From the NCBI GenBank assembly GCA_027486345.1, contig JAIXPH010000028.1:39236-103235 (forward strand): a stretch of DNA of 64,000 nucleotides, given 5' to 3'. The DNA is from Paracoccaceae bacterium. Its GTDB lineage: Bacteria > Pseudomonadota > Alphaproteobacteria > Rhodobacterales > Rhodobacteraceae. This document shows, piece after piece, positions 45,228-53,798 of the stretch (position 1 is the first letter of the stretch; every line of letters begins with the position of its first letter). The notes below the pieces were generated by a model, which was not told the DNA's origin, searched no databases, and was given only the letters and a program-made list of their open reading frames with translations. The translations under genes were made by a program, and so were the position numbers.

Positions 45228-46022
45228 ATGACCGAAGACACCGACCCCGTCAGCGACGGTTTGCGCCGCGCCATTGCCGCCGCCGACGCCGCCAATGACG
45301 CCGCCGAAGACATCGCGCGACTGGGCAAGGCGCAGAAGGAGTTTGTCGACAAGGTTGGCCGGGCGCAGAAACGGTCTTCGGCGCTGGCCACGGGCGCGAC
45401 GGTCGGCGCGGTCGTCTGCCTTGCCCTGTCAATGTTGGTCTATTTCCGGTCCGTCGCCGATCTGCACGAGGCGGCGGAACTGCAGGCCGAAGCGGCCAAA
45501 CTGATTGCCGAAGAGGTCTTGGCGCTGAAAGAGGCACGCGACGATGGCAAGGATCACGAAGATCCGGTGGCCAAGGCCCTGGCGGATCTGCCCGAGGCCG
45601 TGGCCGCCGCCGTCGCGGCCAAACTCTCCGAACCTGTCGAGGGCGAGGCCGCCCCGACCGCGGGCGGGGATGTGGTCGCTGCCATAGAAGAGTCCCGTGA
45701 TGAGATTCTGGCTGCATTGGCCGAAATGGACCTGACCGGTGCTGCCCCCGCCAAGCCCGCCGAACCTGCTGCCGAAGGTGCGGCGGCCGCTGCCCCGGCT
45801 CCGGCCGTTCCGGGCGATCTGACCGATATCCGCGAGTCGCTGGCCCGGATCGAGGCCGGTGTGTTGCGGATCACCGCCGCGCCAGCCGCTGCGCCCGCAG
45901 CCAAGGCGGCACCGGCGAAACCGGCCTCCGCCCCCTCTGCGCCCGCGAAATCCCCCGCCAAGTCCGCCGCGAAACCGGCGACAAAACCGGCGGCGGAACC
46001 CAACCCCTTTGTCTATCCCTGA
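45228..46022 (+). CDS. motF: bitopic membrane protein, candidate flagellar motor protein MotF
   Basis: The 264-residue protein has a charged cytosolic N-terminus, one membrane helix (about residues 58-78, ATVGAVVCLALSMLVYF) and a periplasmic helical segment rich in Ala, Glu and Leu. A long Ala/Pro/Lys-rich tail ends it. I recall MotF of R. sphaeroides, a bitopic protein next to flhB that is essential for motor rotation. Position and topology fit, and an ideal sigma-54 promoter directly upstream ties it to the flagellar regulon. There is no sequence motif to prove identity, so the name is from context. Confidence 0.6.
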   Translation: MTEDTDPVSDGLRRAIAAADAANDAAEDIARLGKAQKEFVDKVGRAQKRSSALATGATVGAVVCLALSMLVYFRSVADLHEAAELQAEAAKLIAEEVLALKEARDDGKDHEDPVAKALADLPEAVAAAVAAKLSEPVEGEAAPTAGGDVVAAIEESRDEILAALAEMDLTGAAPAKPAEPAAEGAAAAAPAPAVPGDLTDIRESLARIEAGVLRITAAPAAAPAAKAAPAKPASAPSAPAKSPAKSAAKPATKPAAEPNPFVYP

Positions 46023-46023
46023 T

Positions 46024-46719
46024 ATGGCCGATCCCGCTGACCCGACCCTGACCCTCTGGCTGAAGGATGTGCCGGCCCGTGCGGCGGGCCGGTCGTTGGG
46101 TCTGATGGCGGGGGATATCCTGCTGGCTGTAAACGGGCGCGCCTTTGCCGGGACACCCGCCCATCTGGCCCAACGGCTGGCCGAACGGGGCGGCAGGCCC
46201 CTCGCTTTGACCTTTCAGCGCGGGCCGAACCGGATCACCGTTCTGGTTGACCGCGCCGATCTGGGGCAATGGGACAGCATGGCAGGTCCGGAGACCCCAG
46301 AGGAGGACAGCCCCCGGATCGATCCCGACAGATTGTCGAACTGGGAAATTCTGCGCGACGGGGCGGGGCGGTTCGATGTGGTCTGTCTTGCGCCCTCCAC
46401 ACTGGCGACCCTGCTGCCACCGCTGTGGCTGTTGCAGATGCGGCTGTGGGTGCCCTGCGCGACGATCGTGACCGCGCTGATCGTGGCAGGGGCGGTGTCC
46501 CCCTATGCGGTGCCCGTGGTCTGGGCGGCGCTGGGCGTGCATCTGCGCCGCACCGCCCCGGCCTATCTGCGCACAGACCGGCGCGGTCGGGGGCTGCGCT
46601 TCCATTCCGTGCATGCCGCCGCAACCGAGCGCGCCGCACAAGCCGCACATCTTGCGATGTTTCCGACGGATCGTTCGCTTTTCGCGCCCGATCCGGCGCC
46701 TGCGCCGCAGACCGTCTGA
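46024..46719 (+). CDS. unknown membrane protein with PDZ-like N-terminal domain
   Basis: The 231-residue protein starts one base after the motF stop. Residues 5-70 look PDZ-like (RSLGLMAGDILLAVNGRAFAG, then ALTFQRGPNRITVLVDR). Two hydrophobic segments follow (about 120-165, including TLLPPLWLLQMRLW and TIVTALIVAGAVSPYAVPVVW), then a short basic tail. I do not recognise it as a standard flagellar protein. Co-transcription from the motF sigma-54 promoter suggests a flagellar role. A longer in-frame start inside motF is rejected because its product is out-of-frame Pro/Arg-rich sequence. Confidence 0.7.
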   Translation: MADPADPTLTLWLKDVPARAAGRSLGLMAGDILLAVNGRAFAGTPAHLAQRLAERGGRPLALTFQRGPNRITVLVDRADLGQWDSMAGPETPEEDSPRIDPDRLSNWEILRDGAGRFDVVCLAPSTLATLLPPLWLLQMRLWVPCATIVTALIVAGAVSPYAVPVVWAALGVHLRRTAPAYLRTDRRGRGLRFHSVHAAATERAAQAAHLAMFPTDRSLFAPDPAPAPQTV

Positions 46720-46735
46720 AGGCTGGTCAGAAACG

Positions 46736-46770
46736 CAACGGCCTGCCCTTTCGGGACAGGCCGTCTTGCC
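46736..46770. terminator. bidirectional terminator between fliO-side and fliN-side operons
   Basis: Arms ACGGCCTG/CAGGCCGT with an inner CCC-TTTC-GGG extension sit between the convergent PDZ-like gene and fliN. Short T-rich stretches occur on both sides. Confidence 0.7.
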
Positions 46771-46785
46771 GCGTTCCGGCCTCTG

Positions 46786-47064
46786 TCACAGGCTTTCGGC
46801 GCGCTTTTCTGGGTCGATGATCTGGCCAAAACGGATGCCGAAGCGTTCGCCCACCATCACCACCTCGCCCTTGGCGATCAGCGTGCCGTTCACCAGCACG
46901 TCGAGGGGATCGCCCGCCAGACGGTCCAACTCGATCACCGATCCTTCGTTCAGGCGCAACAGGTCGCGGATCGTCAGCTCTGCCCGCCCCACCTCGACCG
47001 TCAGCTTGACGCCGATGTTTTCCAGCAGGCGCAACCCGTCCGTGCCCATCTTTCCGTCTGTCAT
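46786..47064 (-). CDS. fliN: flagellar motor switch protein FliN
   Basis: A 92-residue SpoA-domain protein: LLENIGVKLTVEVGRAELTIRDLLRLNEGSVIELDRLAGDPLDVLVNGTLIAKGEVV. It is short because it lacks the variable N-terminal extension of some FliN proteins. It forms the base of the C-ring with FliM. Last gene of the leftward fli run, 12 bases after fliM. Confidence 0.96.
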   Translation of the reverse strand: MTDGKMGTDGLRLLENIGVKLTVEVGRAELTIRDLLRLNEGSVIELDRLAGDPLDVLVNGTLIAKGEVVMVGERFGIRFGQIIDPEKRAESL

Positions 47065-47076
47065 GGTGCTGTCTCC

Positions 47077-48054
47077 TTACTTTTCCTGCCCGATGCGCCG
47101 CGTGACGCTGAGGGCGGACTTGCCTTGCACTTCGCCGGGCGTGGCCAGAAACATCGGCCGCCCTTCGATCATCACCTGAACCGTGTCGGTCATCTGGGCG
47201 GGGATCACGTCGCCCTCTTTCAACTGCGTCAACTGGCGCAGCGGAATGTCGGGTTCGCACAGCCGCGCCGTGATCTGCAACGGCACCGACAGCACCGCGC
47301 GTTCCAACCGGTCACGCCAGCTTTGGTCGTCGTCCAGCGAGTCCGACTGCATCCGCGACCGCAACAGACTACCGATGGGTTTCAGCGTTTGCAGCGGATA
47401 GAGGATGTCGAAGCTGGCCGGTTCCGTGCCGGGCAATTGCACCATGAAAGAGCAGTTCACGATCATGTCGTCGCCATCGACAAAGGCGGCGAATTGCATG
47501 TTTTCCTCGCGGCTGACCACGCTCAGCGTCAGCGACATCAGATCACGCCAGGCCAGTTGCAGCGCCTGATTCAGCCGATCCGTCACGATCTCGATCACGC
47601 GCTGTTCGGTGGCGGTGAATTCGTTGCGCCCGCTTTTCACATGCCGGATCGACCCGCCATAATAGGCGTCGGTCAGAAGCGAGATGAAGGTTGGCGGGAT
47701 CACGATCAGATGGTTCCCGCGCAATTCCTCGATGCGGGTGTTGGTCAGGCTGACGAAATTGTCCTGGCTGTTGCGGTAGTCGTCGTAATTGCGCACCTCG
47801 GGCGGAAAGGCGGACAGTCGGGGCTGGATGCGCAGCATCGGCAGAAAGACCGACCGCGCGATCCGGCAGAAGCGTTCGTTGATCATGCGAAGCGCATGAT
47901 AGTCGCCCATCGACGACAGGTCGTTGGAGCCGAAGACATAGGGCCGGACCTCTACCCCGCTGTCCGAGGTGCCGAAGTCCCGCCCGCCATCCATCAGCCC
48001 GCCGACAAGGGCGGCGACTTCGTTGGCAGAGAGTTTGCGCGGGGTGGCGGCCAT
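47077..48054 (-). CDS. fliM: flagellar motor switch protein FliM
   Basis: The 325-residue C-ring protein has an N-terminal CheY-binding-like helix (LSANEVAALVGGL), a middle domain containing NERFCRIARSVFLPMLR, and a C-terminal SpoA domain (PDIPLRQLTQLKEGDVIPAQM). It binds phospho-CheY and sets rotation or stopping. The gap to fliL is 11 bases. Confidence 0.95.
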   Translation of the reverse strand: MAATPRKLSANEVAALVGGLMDGGRDFGTSDSGVEVRPYVFGSNDLSSMGDYHALRMINERFCRIARSVFLPMLRIQPRLSAFPPEVRNYDDYRNSQDNFVSLTNTRIEELRGNHLIVIPPTFISLLTDAYYGGSIRHVKSGRNEFTATEQRVIEIVTDRLNQALQLAWRDLMSLTLSVVSREENMQFAAFVDGDDMIVNCSFMVQLPGTEPASFDILYPLQTLKPIGSLLRSRMQSDSLDDDQSWRDRLERAVLSVPLQITARLCEPDIPLRQLTQLKEGDVIPAQMTDTVQVMIEGRPMFLATPGEVQGKSALSVTRRIGQEK

Positions 48055-48065
48055 GCCCGGCGCCC

Positions 48066-48659
48066 TTATTGCAGCACGAAGGACGGGAAGAACACGTCCT
48101 CGACACCGCCAAAGCCTTCGGCCTTTTCCAGCCGCTTGTTGATCGCAGCTTTCAGCGCCTCGGACAGTTTGGCGCGGCCCTCGGTTCCGGCCAGATCTTC
48201 TTCGGTGAAGGTCGAGATCACCGCCAGCATGTCGGACATCAGCGCCGGGGTGTGGGTGGTGACATTGGTGATGACCTGCGCGTCATATTGGGTCGAGACG
48301 CCCACCTGCACTTGCAGGAATCGGCGGGAGTCCTTCAGGTTCGATGTCAGGGCATCGGGGAAAGAGTAATAGGACGTGACGAACAATTCCTGTTCCGGCA
48401 CGGGCTTGGGCAGCTTTTTCGGCGCGGCCTCTCCGTCGCCTTCAGCCGCATGGGCGTCCGCTTCGGCGGCGGCTTCCTCTTTGGGGTCGATCAGGCGCAG
48501 CATGTCCTGCGCGGGCGACAGCGGGTTGGCAAAGTAGAAATAGCCCCCGCCAAACCCCGCGCCCACCAGCACGGCAGAGGCGAGCAACATCTTGATCAGG
48601 CGCATGACTCCGCCGCCCTTTTTCGGCGCGGCATCAGCGGTGACGGGTTCCTTGGCCAT
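48066..48659 (-). CDS. fliL: flagellar basal body-associated protein FliL
   Basis: The 197-residue single-pass protein has a helix at about residues 20-45. An acidic Ala/Glu-rich linker leads to a stomatin-like periplasmic domain (FVTSYYSFPDALTSNLKDSRRFLQVQVGVSTQYD). It supports stator function and is essential for swimming in R. sphaeroides. It lies 12 bases after fliK. Confidence 0.93.
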   Translation of the reverse strand: MAKEPVTADAAPKKGGGVMRLIKMLLASAVLVGAGFGGGYFYFANPLSPAQDMLRLIDPKEEAAAEADAHAAEGDGEAAPKKLPKPVPEQELFVTSYYSFPDALTSNLKDSRRFLQVQVGVSTQYDAQVITNVTTHTPALMSDMLAVISTFTEEDLAGTEGRAKLSEALKAAINKRLEKAEGFGGVEDVFFPSFVLQ

Positions 48660-48671
48660 GATGGGGCGTCC

Positions 48672-50219
48672 TCAGGCAACGATATTGACAAGATTGGCGG
48701 CGCGTCCGCCGACCGTCGGGGCGGCAAGGGTGCCCCGCAGACCGGCCAAGGCCGCCTCTGCGCGCGGATGGCCGGGGCCTTGGCCCTGACGCTGGCCACC
48801 TTGTCCGCCCTCGCGCCCGCCCGGATCGCGGGCTGTGGCGTCATGGCTGGTCAGGGACAGACCGGCGCGGTTCAAGGCATCGGCAAGGCGGGCTTCGGAT
48901 TGCTGGAACAGTTGGGCGGCTTGCGGCGTGTCGGTCACGATCTGCACCGTGGCGGCTTTCTCCGACAGGTCCAGCTTGATGCGGATATGGCCGAGGTTCT
49001 CTGGGTTCAGGGTGATCTCGATCTCTTGGCCAAGATCGGTGCTGCGGGTGGTGATCCGGTCGGTCAGCGCGGCCTCCCACCCGGATTGGGTGGTGTCGAG
49101 CGGGGCGGAGTCCGGCAGGCGCTGCGGCGTCGCCGGTGTGGGGGTGGTGGCGCGACTGTCCAGCGGCAGGGGCTGTGCCGTGCCGGGCTGGGTCTTGGCA
49201 TCGGTCAACGTGTCGGATTGCGGGGCGTCCTGCGGCCTCATGCCTTGGGCGGTGTCTTGTGTGGGTTGGTTGTCCTGCGCCTTGTCCGCAGCGGCGGCGA
49301 GACGGTCGGTAAAGCTGGGCACGCCGTCGCGGTTCGGTGTCGGGGTTTGGCTGTCGGTCAAGGTGGACAGCCGCCCCGACATGCCGCGCTGGCGCGGGGT
49401 GCTGCCGGTCACTTCGGTCTGACCGGGTGCGTCGGCCGCATCGCTCGCCGCGCCGGTTTGCGGGGCAAGCAGCGGCTGGATCAGGGCGGCAAGCGGCGGC
49501 AGCGTCACGGTCTGCGGCTGTGGTGTGGGTTCGGTGGGGGCATCCGCGTCCGAAGCCGCGTCCGCGGTGTCTTCGGCTGGCGCATCCGATGTCGCGCTGT
49601 CTGTGACAACATCGGGTTGCGGTTCGGGTGCGCTGTCGGTCGGCGCGGCATCGGTGTCCGGGTCTGCCGGTCCCTCAGGCGGAGTGTTTTGGGTCAGGCC
49701 ATCCGTCACCGGCGCGTCGGCGGTGGCGGGCCCTGTGTCCATTGTGGTCAGCGTCGGATCAACGGCGGTGGTGGTCTCCGCCGGGGCTGAATCTGGCAGT
49801 GTTGTCTGTGGTGACACGGGGGCCGCAGCCGGGGCGGCGGTGCGGGTGTCCGGTTCTGCCGCTGGCGCAGCCACCAAGCCTGTGTCGGGGTGCGGTGCGA
49901 TGTCTGTCACAGGTGCCGCCTCGGTCCCTGCGGCCAGCATTAGCGGCGTCTCAGACGTCGCGGGCGTGGTCAGGGTCAGACCGGCCAACTGTGCTGCAGT
50001 GGCGGGGATGGCGGTAGGTTCTGCCCCCGGCAAGCCCACCTCTGGCGTTGCCGTGAGCATGCCTGCCGGGACCGGCTGACCGTCTATCGCTGGCGCACCT
50101 TCCAACCGCTGGGCCAGAATCTGCGCGAAGGCGTCACCCTCGGTCGGCCGCGCTGCCGCTGTCGGGACAGCGGGCGCGTCCGGGCTGCGCGGGGCGATCA
50201 GGATTTCGGCGGCGATCAT
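48672..50219 (-). CDS. fliK: flagellar hook-length control protein FliK
   Basis: The 515-residue protein has a long, low-complexity Thr/Ala/Pro/Asp-rich ruler region (about 40-400). The folded C-terminal switch domain contains GWEAALTDRITTRS, then EIEITLNPENLGHIRIKLDL and AGLSLTSHDA. It measures the hook and triggers the FlhB switch. The ATG at 50219 is chosen because a perfect sigma-54 promoter lies 45-60 bases upstream; an open frame reaching 50375 would start before that promoter and overlap fliJ. The ribosome site is poor. Confidence 0.9.
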   Translation of the reverse strand: MIAAEILIAPRSPDAPAVPTAAARPTEGDAFAQILAQRLEGAPAIDGQPVPAGMLTATPEVGLPGAEPTAIPATAAQLAGLTLTTPATSETPLMLAAGTEAAPVTDIAPHPDTGLVAAPAAEPDTRTAAPAAAPVSPQTTLPDSAPAETTTAVDPTLTTMDTGPATADAPVTDGLTQNTPPEGPADPDTDAAPTDSAPEPQPDVVTDSATSDAPAEDTADAASDADAPTEPTPQPQTVTLPPLAALIQPLLAPQTGAASDAADAPGQTEVTGSTPRQRGMSGRLSTLTDSQTPTPNRDGVPSFTDRLAAAADKAQDNQPTQDTAQGMRPQDAPQSDTLTDAKTQPGTAQPLPLDSRATTPTPATPQRLPDSAPLDTTQSGWEAALTDRITTRSTDLGQEIEITLNPENLGHIRIKLDLSEKAATVQIVTDTPQAAQLFQQSEARLADALNRAGLSLTSHDATARDPGGREGGQGGQRQGQGPGHPRAEAALAGLRGTLAAPTVGGRAANLVNIVA

Positions 50220-50263
50220 GGCGGGGTCTGGTCCAGACGGGAAAGGGCGTTCAGGCGATGGGA

Positions 50264-50279
50264 TGCAAGTTCGGTGCCA
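50264..50279 (-). promoter_or_regulatory. sigma-54 promoter for fliKLMN
   Basis: On the minus strand TGGCACCGAACTTGCA fits TGGCAC-N5-TTGC exactly. It lies between the fliJ stop and fliK, so fliKLMN can be transcribed apart from the fleT-fliJ message. A 13-base palindrome (GTCTGG, T, CCAGAC) lies between it and the fliK ATG at 50226-50238. Confidence 0.85.
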
Positions 50280-50286
50280 GATGCCG

Positions 50287-50697
50287 TCAGCGTTTGCGCG
50301 GTGGTTGGGCGGCGTCGATCCGCGCCTGTTTTTCCTGTGCGGCCTCGGTCCGGGCGGCCTGTGCCTTGTCGCCAAGGGTTTGCAGCCGGTGTTCCTGTTG
50401 CGAGAGTTCCGCTTGATGGCGCACGAGGTCTGCTGCCAGCGTGGCCCAGCGTTCCCTTTGCCGCTCTGCCTCGGTCAACAACTGCCCGGTCAGGCGGCGT
50501 TCGGCCATCAGGTCGGTGGCCAAGCGTGGCCCGGTCGCGCCTTCGCGGCGTTGGGCCAGCATGGCGTCCAGCCGTTCGGTCATCGCCTCGGCCTCGGCTT
50601 TCTGGCGGGCGAGTTTGCCGACCTCGGTCAGCGTTTCGGCGATCTGGGCCTTTTGTTTCAACGCCATAAGGGAAAGGGTGCGGGCCTTGTCGGTCAT
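50287..50697 (-). CDS. fliJ: flagellar export chaperone FliJ
   Basis: The 136-residue, almost wholly charged helical protein (Ala, Glu, Gln, Arg) is predicted to be a two-helix coiled coil like FliJ. It links the FliI ATPase ring to FlhA. Identification rests on this character, its size and the fliI-fliJ-fliK gene order. Its start overlaps the fliI stop by 4 bases. Confidence 0.85.
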   Translation of the reverse strand: MTDKARTLSLMALKQKAQIAETLTEVGKLARQKAEAEAMTERLDAMLAQRREGATGPRLATDLMAERRLTGQLLTEAERQRERWATLAADLVRHQAELSQQEHRLQTLGDKAQAARTEAAQEKQARIDAAQPPRKR

Positions 50698-52022
50698 TCG
50701 GTGATCCCTGTCAGGTCAAGCAATGCGGCACGGCTGTCCGCGAAATCCGATGGTTCATGCGCGGGCTGGCGGATCATCGCTTCGATCCGGGGCCAGAGGC
50801 GGATCGACTCATCCAGGTCCGGGTCTTGGCCGGGGACGTAGCCGCCCATCAGCATCAGGTCGCGGTTGTCCATGTAAAGCGCGATCATCCGGCGCAGTTT
50901 TTGCGCGGCGGCGCGGTGGGCGGGGTCGGTGATGTCGCTCATCACCCGGCTGGCGGATTGGGGCAGGTCGATGGCGGGGTAGATGCCCATCTGCGTCTGG
51001 CGGCGGGATAGGACATAATGCCCGTCCAGAATGGCGCGGGCAGTATCGACCACCGGATCGTTGGTGGTGTCATCGCCATCGGCCAGCACGGTATAGACCG
51101 CCGTGATCGCACCTTCGCCCGGCAATCCCGGTCCGGTGCGTTCGATCAGGCCGGGGATCAGCGAGATGACGGATGGCGGATAGCCCTTGGCCGTGGGCTG
51201 TTCGCCCAAAGCCAAACCGATTTCACGCTGCGCATGGGCCACGCGGGTCAAGCTGTCCATGATCAGCAGGACTTGCAGACCTTGGGCGCGGAAATGTTCG
51301 GCAATCGCCGTCGCCCGCCGCGCCGCGCGCAGACGCAGCAGGGGCGAGCGGTCGGCAGGCACCGCGACCATGGCGATTTTCTTGGCCGCCTCGCCCTGCA
51401 TGATCGACCGCACGAAGGCGCCGACTTCCCGCGCGCGTTCACCGATCAGGCCCACCACCACGACATCGGCGGTGGTGAAGCGGGCCATCATCTCCATCAG
51501 CACGGATTTCCCGACGCCCGAGCCTGCGATGATGCCAAAGCGTTGGCCTTGGCCCACGGTCAGGGCGGCGTTGATGATGCGGATGCCCACATCCAGCGGC
51601 TTGTCCACCGGAGTGCGCGCGAGCGGGTTCATCAACCGCCCCGCCAGCGGCCATTCCGCCGAACAGCGCGGCGGCGGCAGACCGTCCAAGGGGTGGCCTT
51701 CGGCATCGACCACGCGGCCCAAGAGTTCCGGCCCGACCTCGGCCATCTGACCGCCGTCAATCACATGCAGCCGTGCGCCTGCGATGATGGCGGCACCCGG
51801 TTGGTTGAGGAACAAAAGCGTCCGCCCATCGCGAAAACCAATCACCTCGCCCTGCACCTGCGTGCCGGTCTCAGTCGCGATCTCGCACAGCGTTCCGGGG
51901 CTGGCGGGAAACCCCGTCGCCTCAAGGATCAGACCGTCATAGCGCAGCACTCGGCCTTCGATGTGGGGCGCAGGCGGTGCGGTGTGGCGATGCAGATCAC
52001 GGGCGAGGGCTTGCAGCATCAC
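50694..52022 (-). CDS. fliI: flagellum-specific ATPase FliI
   Basis: The 442-residue hexameric ATPase of flagellar export has a P-loop GSGVGKS in FGIIAGSGVGKSVLME, the block GLIGERAREVGAF, a Walker B ending in MDSLTRVAHAQREIGLA, and the export-ATPase signature PSVISLIPGLIERTG. The start overlaps the fliH stop by 4 bases. Confidence 0.97.
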   Translation of the reverse strand: MMLQALARDLHRHTAPPAPHIEGRVLRYDGLILEATGFPASPGTLCEIATETGTQVQGEVIGFRDGRTLLFLNQPGAAIIAGARLHVIDGGQMAEVGPELLGRVVDAEGHPLDGLPPPRCSAEWPLAGRLMNPLARTPVDKPLDVGIRIINAALTVGQGQRFGIIAGSGVGKSVLMEMMARFTTADVVVVGLIGERAREVGAFVRSIMQGEAAKKIAMVAVPADRSPLLRLRAARRATAIAEHFRAQGLQVLLIMDSLTRVAHAQREIGLALGEQPTAKGYPPSVISLIPGLIERTGPGLPGEGAITAVYTVLADGDDTTNDPVVDTARAILDGHYVLSRRQTQMGIYPAIDLPQSASRVMSDITDPAHRAAAQKLRRMIALYMDNRDLMLMGGYVPGQDPDLDESIRLWPRIEAMIRQPAHEPSDFADSRAALLDLTGITE

Positions 52023-52738
52023 GCCCCCAGCACATCGGCAAGGCGGATGCCATCGGCCCGCACCTCGACATCGCCGCGGTTCAGCGCGGGGTCGGGGGTC
52101 AGGGTCGCCCCGTCCAGATCGGTGCCCGCCAGATGCGGCGCGATGGCGGTCAGGTCGTCGGGATTGAGGCGCAGCGTCACAGTCCGCATGCCCTGCGCCA
52201 CGCGGTCTGCCAGCGTGGCAATGCGCGCGACAAAGGCTTTGGGCAGTTCGTCAATCGCCTGCCCGGCGCGTTGGGCGGCGAGGTCCCTCACGGCGGAGGC
52301 CATCAGCGCGGCGATCTGGTCGGACAGGTCGGGCGCTGCCGTGCCCAAACCCTTTGCTGCGGCCAGAAAGGCGGCGCGCGCGGTTTCAAGCTCTGCCATG
52401 GCCTGCGCGCGGCCCTCTGCCACGCCCTTGGCATGGCCTTCGGTCAGGCCCGCCGCATGGCCTTCAGCCTGTGCTTCGGCCAGCAGTTTTGCCGGATCGG
52501 GCGGCGGCGGGGCGGCGGGTTCGGGCGCAATCTCAGCCGGGGCGGGGTCTTCCACCCACTCCGCCTCGACCACCTCCACCGGGGTCAGCGAAACGCGTTC
52601 CACCTGATCCAGACGCAGCGCCTTGAAGGCCGCCTCGCCCACGGTCAGCGGCGCGCGTCCGGTGAAGGCGCGGTTCTGTCCGGCCCGCAGGCGGGCGGCG
52701 AGTTTCGCCGGATCAATGACAGAGTTTTCGCGTGTCAT
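52019..52738 (-). CDS. fliH: flagellar export regulator FliH
   Basis: The 239-residue protein has an Ala/Pro-rich middle. A coiled-coil-prone region with GxxxG-like spacing follows (AEGHAAGLTEGHAKGVAEGRAQ), then a C-terminal FliH/AtpF-like domain (VTLRLNPDDLTAIAPHL). It holds FliI inactive and docks it at the C-ring. Identification depends on the repeat and on its position between fliG and fliI. Confidence 0.88.
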   Translation of the reverse strand: MTRENSVIDPAKLAARLRAGQNRAFTGRAPLTVGEAAFKALRLDQVERVSLTPVEVVEAEWVEDPAPAEIAPEPAAPPPPDPAKLLAEAQAEGHAAGLTEGHAKGVAEGRAQAMAELETARAAFLAAAKGLGTAAPDLSDQIAALMASAVRDLAAQRAGQAIDELPKAFVARIATLADRVAQGMRTVTLRLNPDDLTAIAPHLAGTDLDGATLTPDPALNRGDVEVRADGIRLADVLGA

Positions 52739-52741
52739 CGG

Positions 52742-53788
52742 TTACACCATCTGCTCGCCGCCACGACCGGCGAGGACGATGGTGCCCTCATCCGACAGGC
52801 GGCGGGCCGTGGCGATGATGGCCTTTTGCGCCTCTTGCACATCGGTCAGGCGGACGGGGCCAAGGGCCTCCATCTCATCGCGGATATTGGCGGCGGCGCG
52901 GGTGGACATGCAGGCCAGCAACTTTTCGCGCAGCGCCTCATCTGCGCCTTTCAGCGCCAAGATAAGCTGTTCGTTTTCGACACTGCGCAGCAGGGTCTGC
53001 AAGGATCGGTCATCGGATTTGATCAGGTTGTCAAAGACGAACATGTTGTCCTGAATCGCTTGCATCAGGTCTTTGTCGTCTTTGCGGACCTCGCGCATGA
53101 TGCGCTGTTCCATTGCCGTCTTGGTAAAGTTCATGATCCGCGCCGCGGCCTTCACCCCGCCAATCTGGCTGGCGCGGGACGTGCTGGAGGCCTTGAATTT
53201 CCGCTGCATAACATGTTCCAGATCGCGCAACGCCTCGGGCTGGACGGTGTTCAGGTTGGCAATGCGGGTGACAAGATCGGGTTGCAGCGCATCGGGCAGC
53301 ATCGCCAGCACCTCTGCCGCCAGACCGTAATCCAGACAGGCGATGACCAGCGCCATGATCTGCGGATGTTCGTCCAAAATCAGTTCCGCGATGGATCGTG
53401 CATCCATCCAGTCCAGAATTTCGATGGGCCGTTCTGCAGAGGCGGGGTTGATGCGGCTGATGATGGACTGGGCCTTATCCTCTCCCAGCGCTTCGGTCAT
53501 CATCGACCGGATATACAGTGGCGCACCGATGCCAAGGCCCGTCTCTTCGGACAGACCCTGCAGGAAGGATTCCACCAATTCCTCCAGCTCGTCCTGATCG
53601 ACGTCGCCCACGGAATACATCGCGGCCCCCAAGTGCTGCACTTCAAGCGGTGAGAGGTTTTTCAGGATCGCCGCTGCGGCGCGTTCGCCGAACAGCAGCA
53701 TCAGCACGGCGGCGCGTTCCAGATTGGTCAGCGGTCCGCGCGGGGTGCTGCCATCGGTGGTCATTTGTGTGGGGCGGGGGGCGGGCAT
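52742..53788 (-). CDS. fliG: flagellar motor switch protein FliG
   Basis: The 348-residue rotor protein has N-terminal and middle domains including LTNLERAAVLMLLFGERAAA, the conserved EHPQIMALVIACLD block, and a C-terminal torque-generating domain containing NMFVFDNLIKSDDRSLQTLLRSVENEQLILALKGADE, with charged residues that face the stator. The gap to fliH is 3 bases. Confidence 0.96.
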   Translation of the reverse strand: MPAPRPTQMTTDGSTPRGPLTNLERAAVLMLLFGERAAAAILKNLSPLEVQHLGAAMYSVGDVDQDELEELVESFLQGLSEETGLGIGAPLYIRSMMTEALGEDKAQSIISRINPASAERPIEILDWMDARSIAELILDEHPQIMALVIACLDYGLAAEVLAMLPDALQPDLVTRIANLNTVQPEALRDLEHVMQRKFKASSTSRASQIGGVKAAARIMNFTKTAMEQRIMREVRKDDKDLMQAIQDNMFVFDNLIKSDDRSLQTLLRSVENEQLILALKGADEALREKLLACMSTRAAANIRDEMEALGPVRLTDVQEAQKAIIATARRLSDEGTIVLAGRGGEQMV

Positions 53789-53798
53789 GCTGTCCTCG

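Noticed and set aside
48672..50375. Longer FliK starting at 50375
   Set aside because: The added residues are Arg/Pro-rich, overlap fliJ and contain a consensus sigma-54 promoter.
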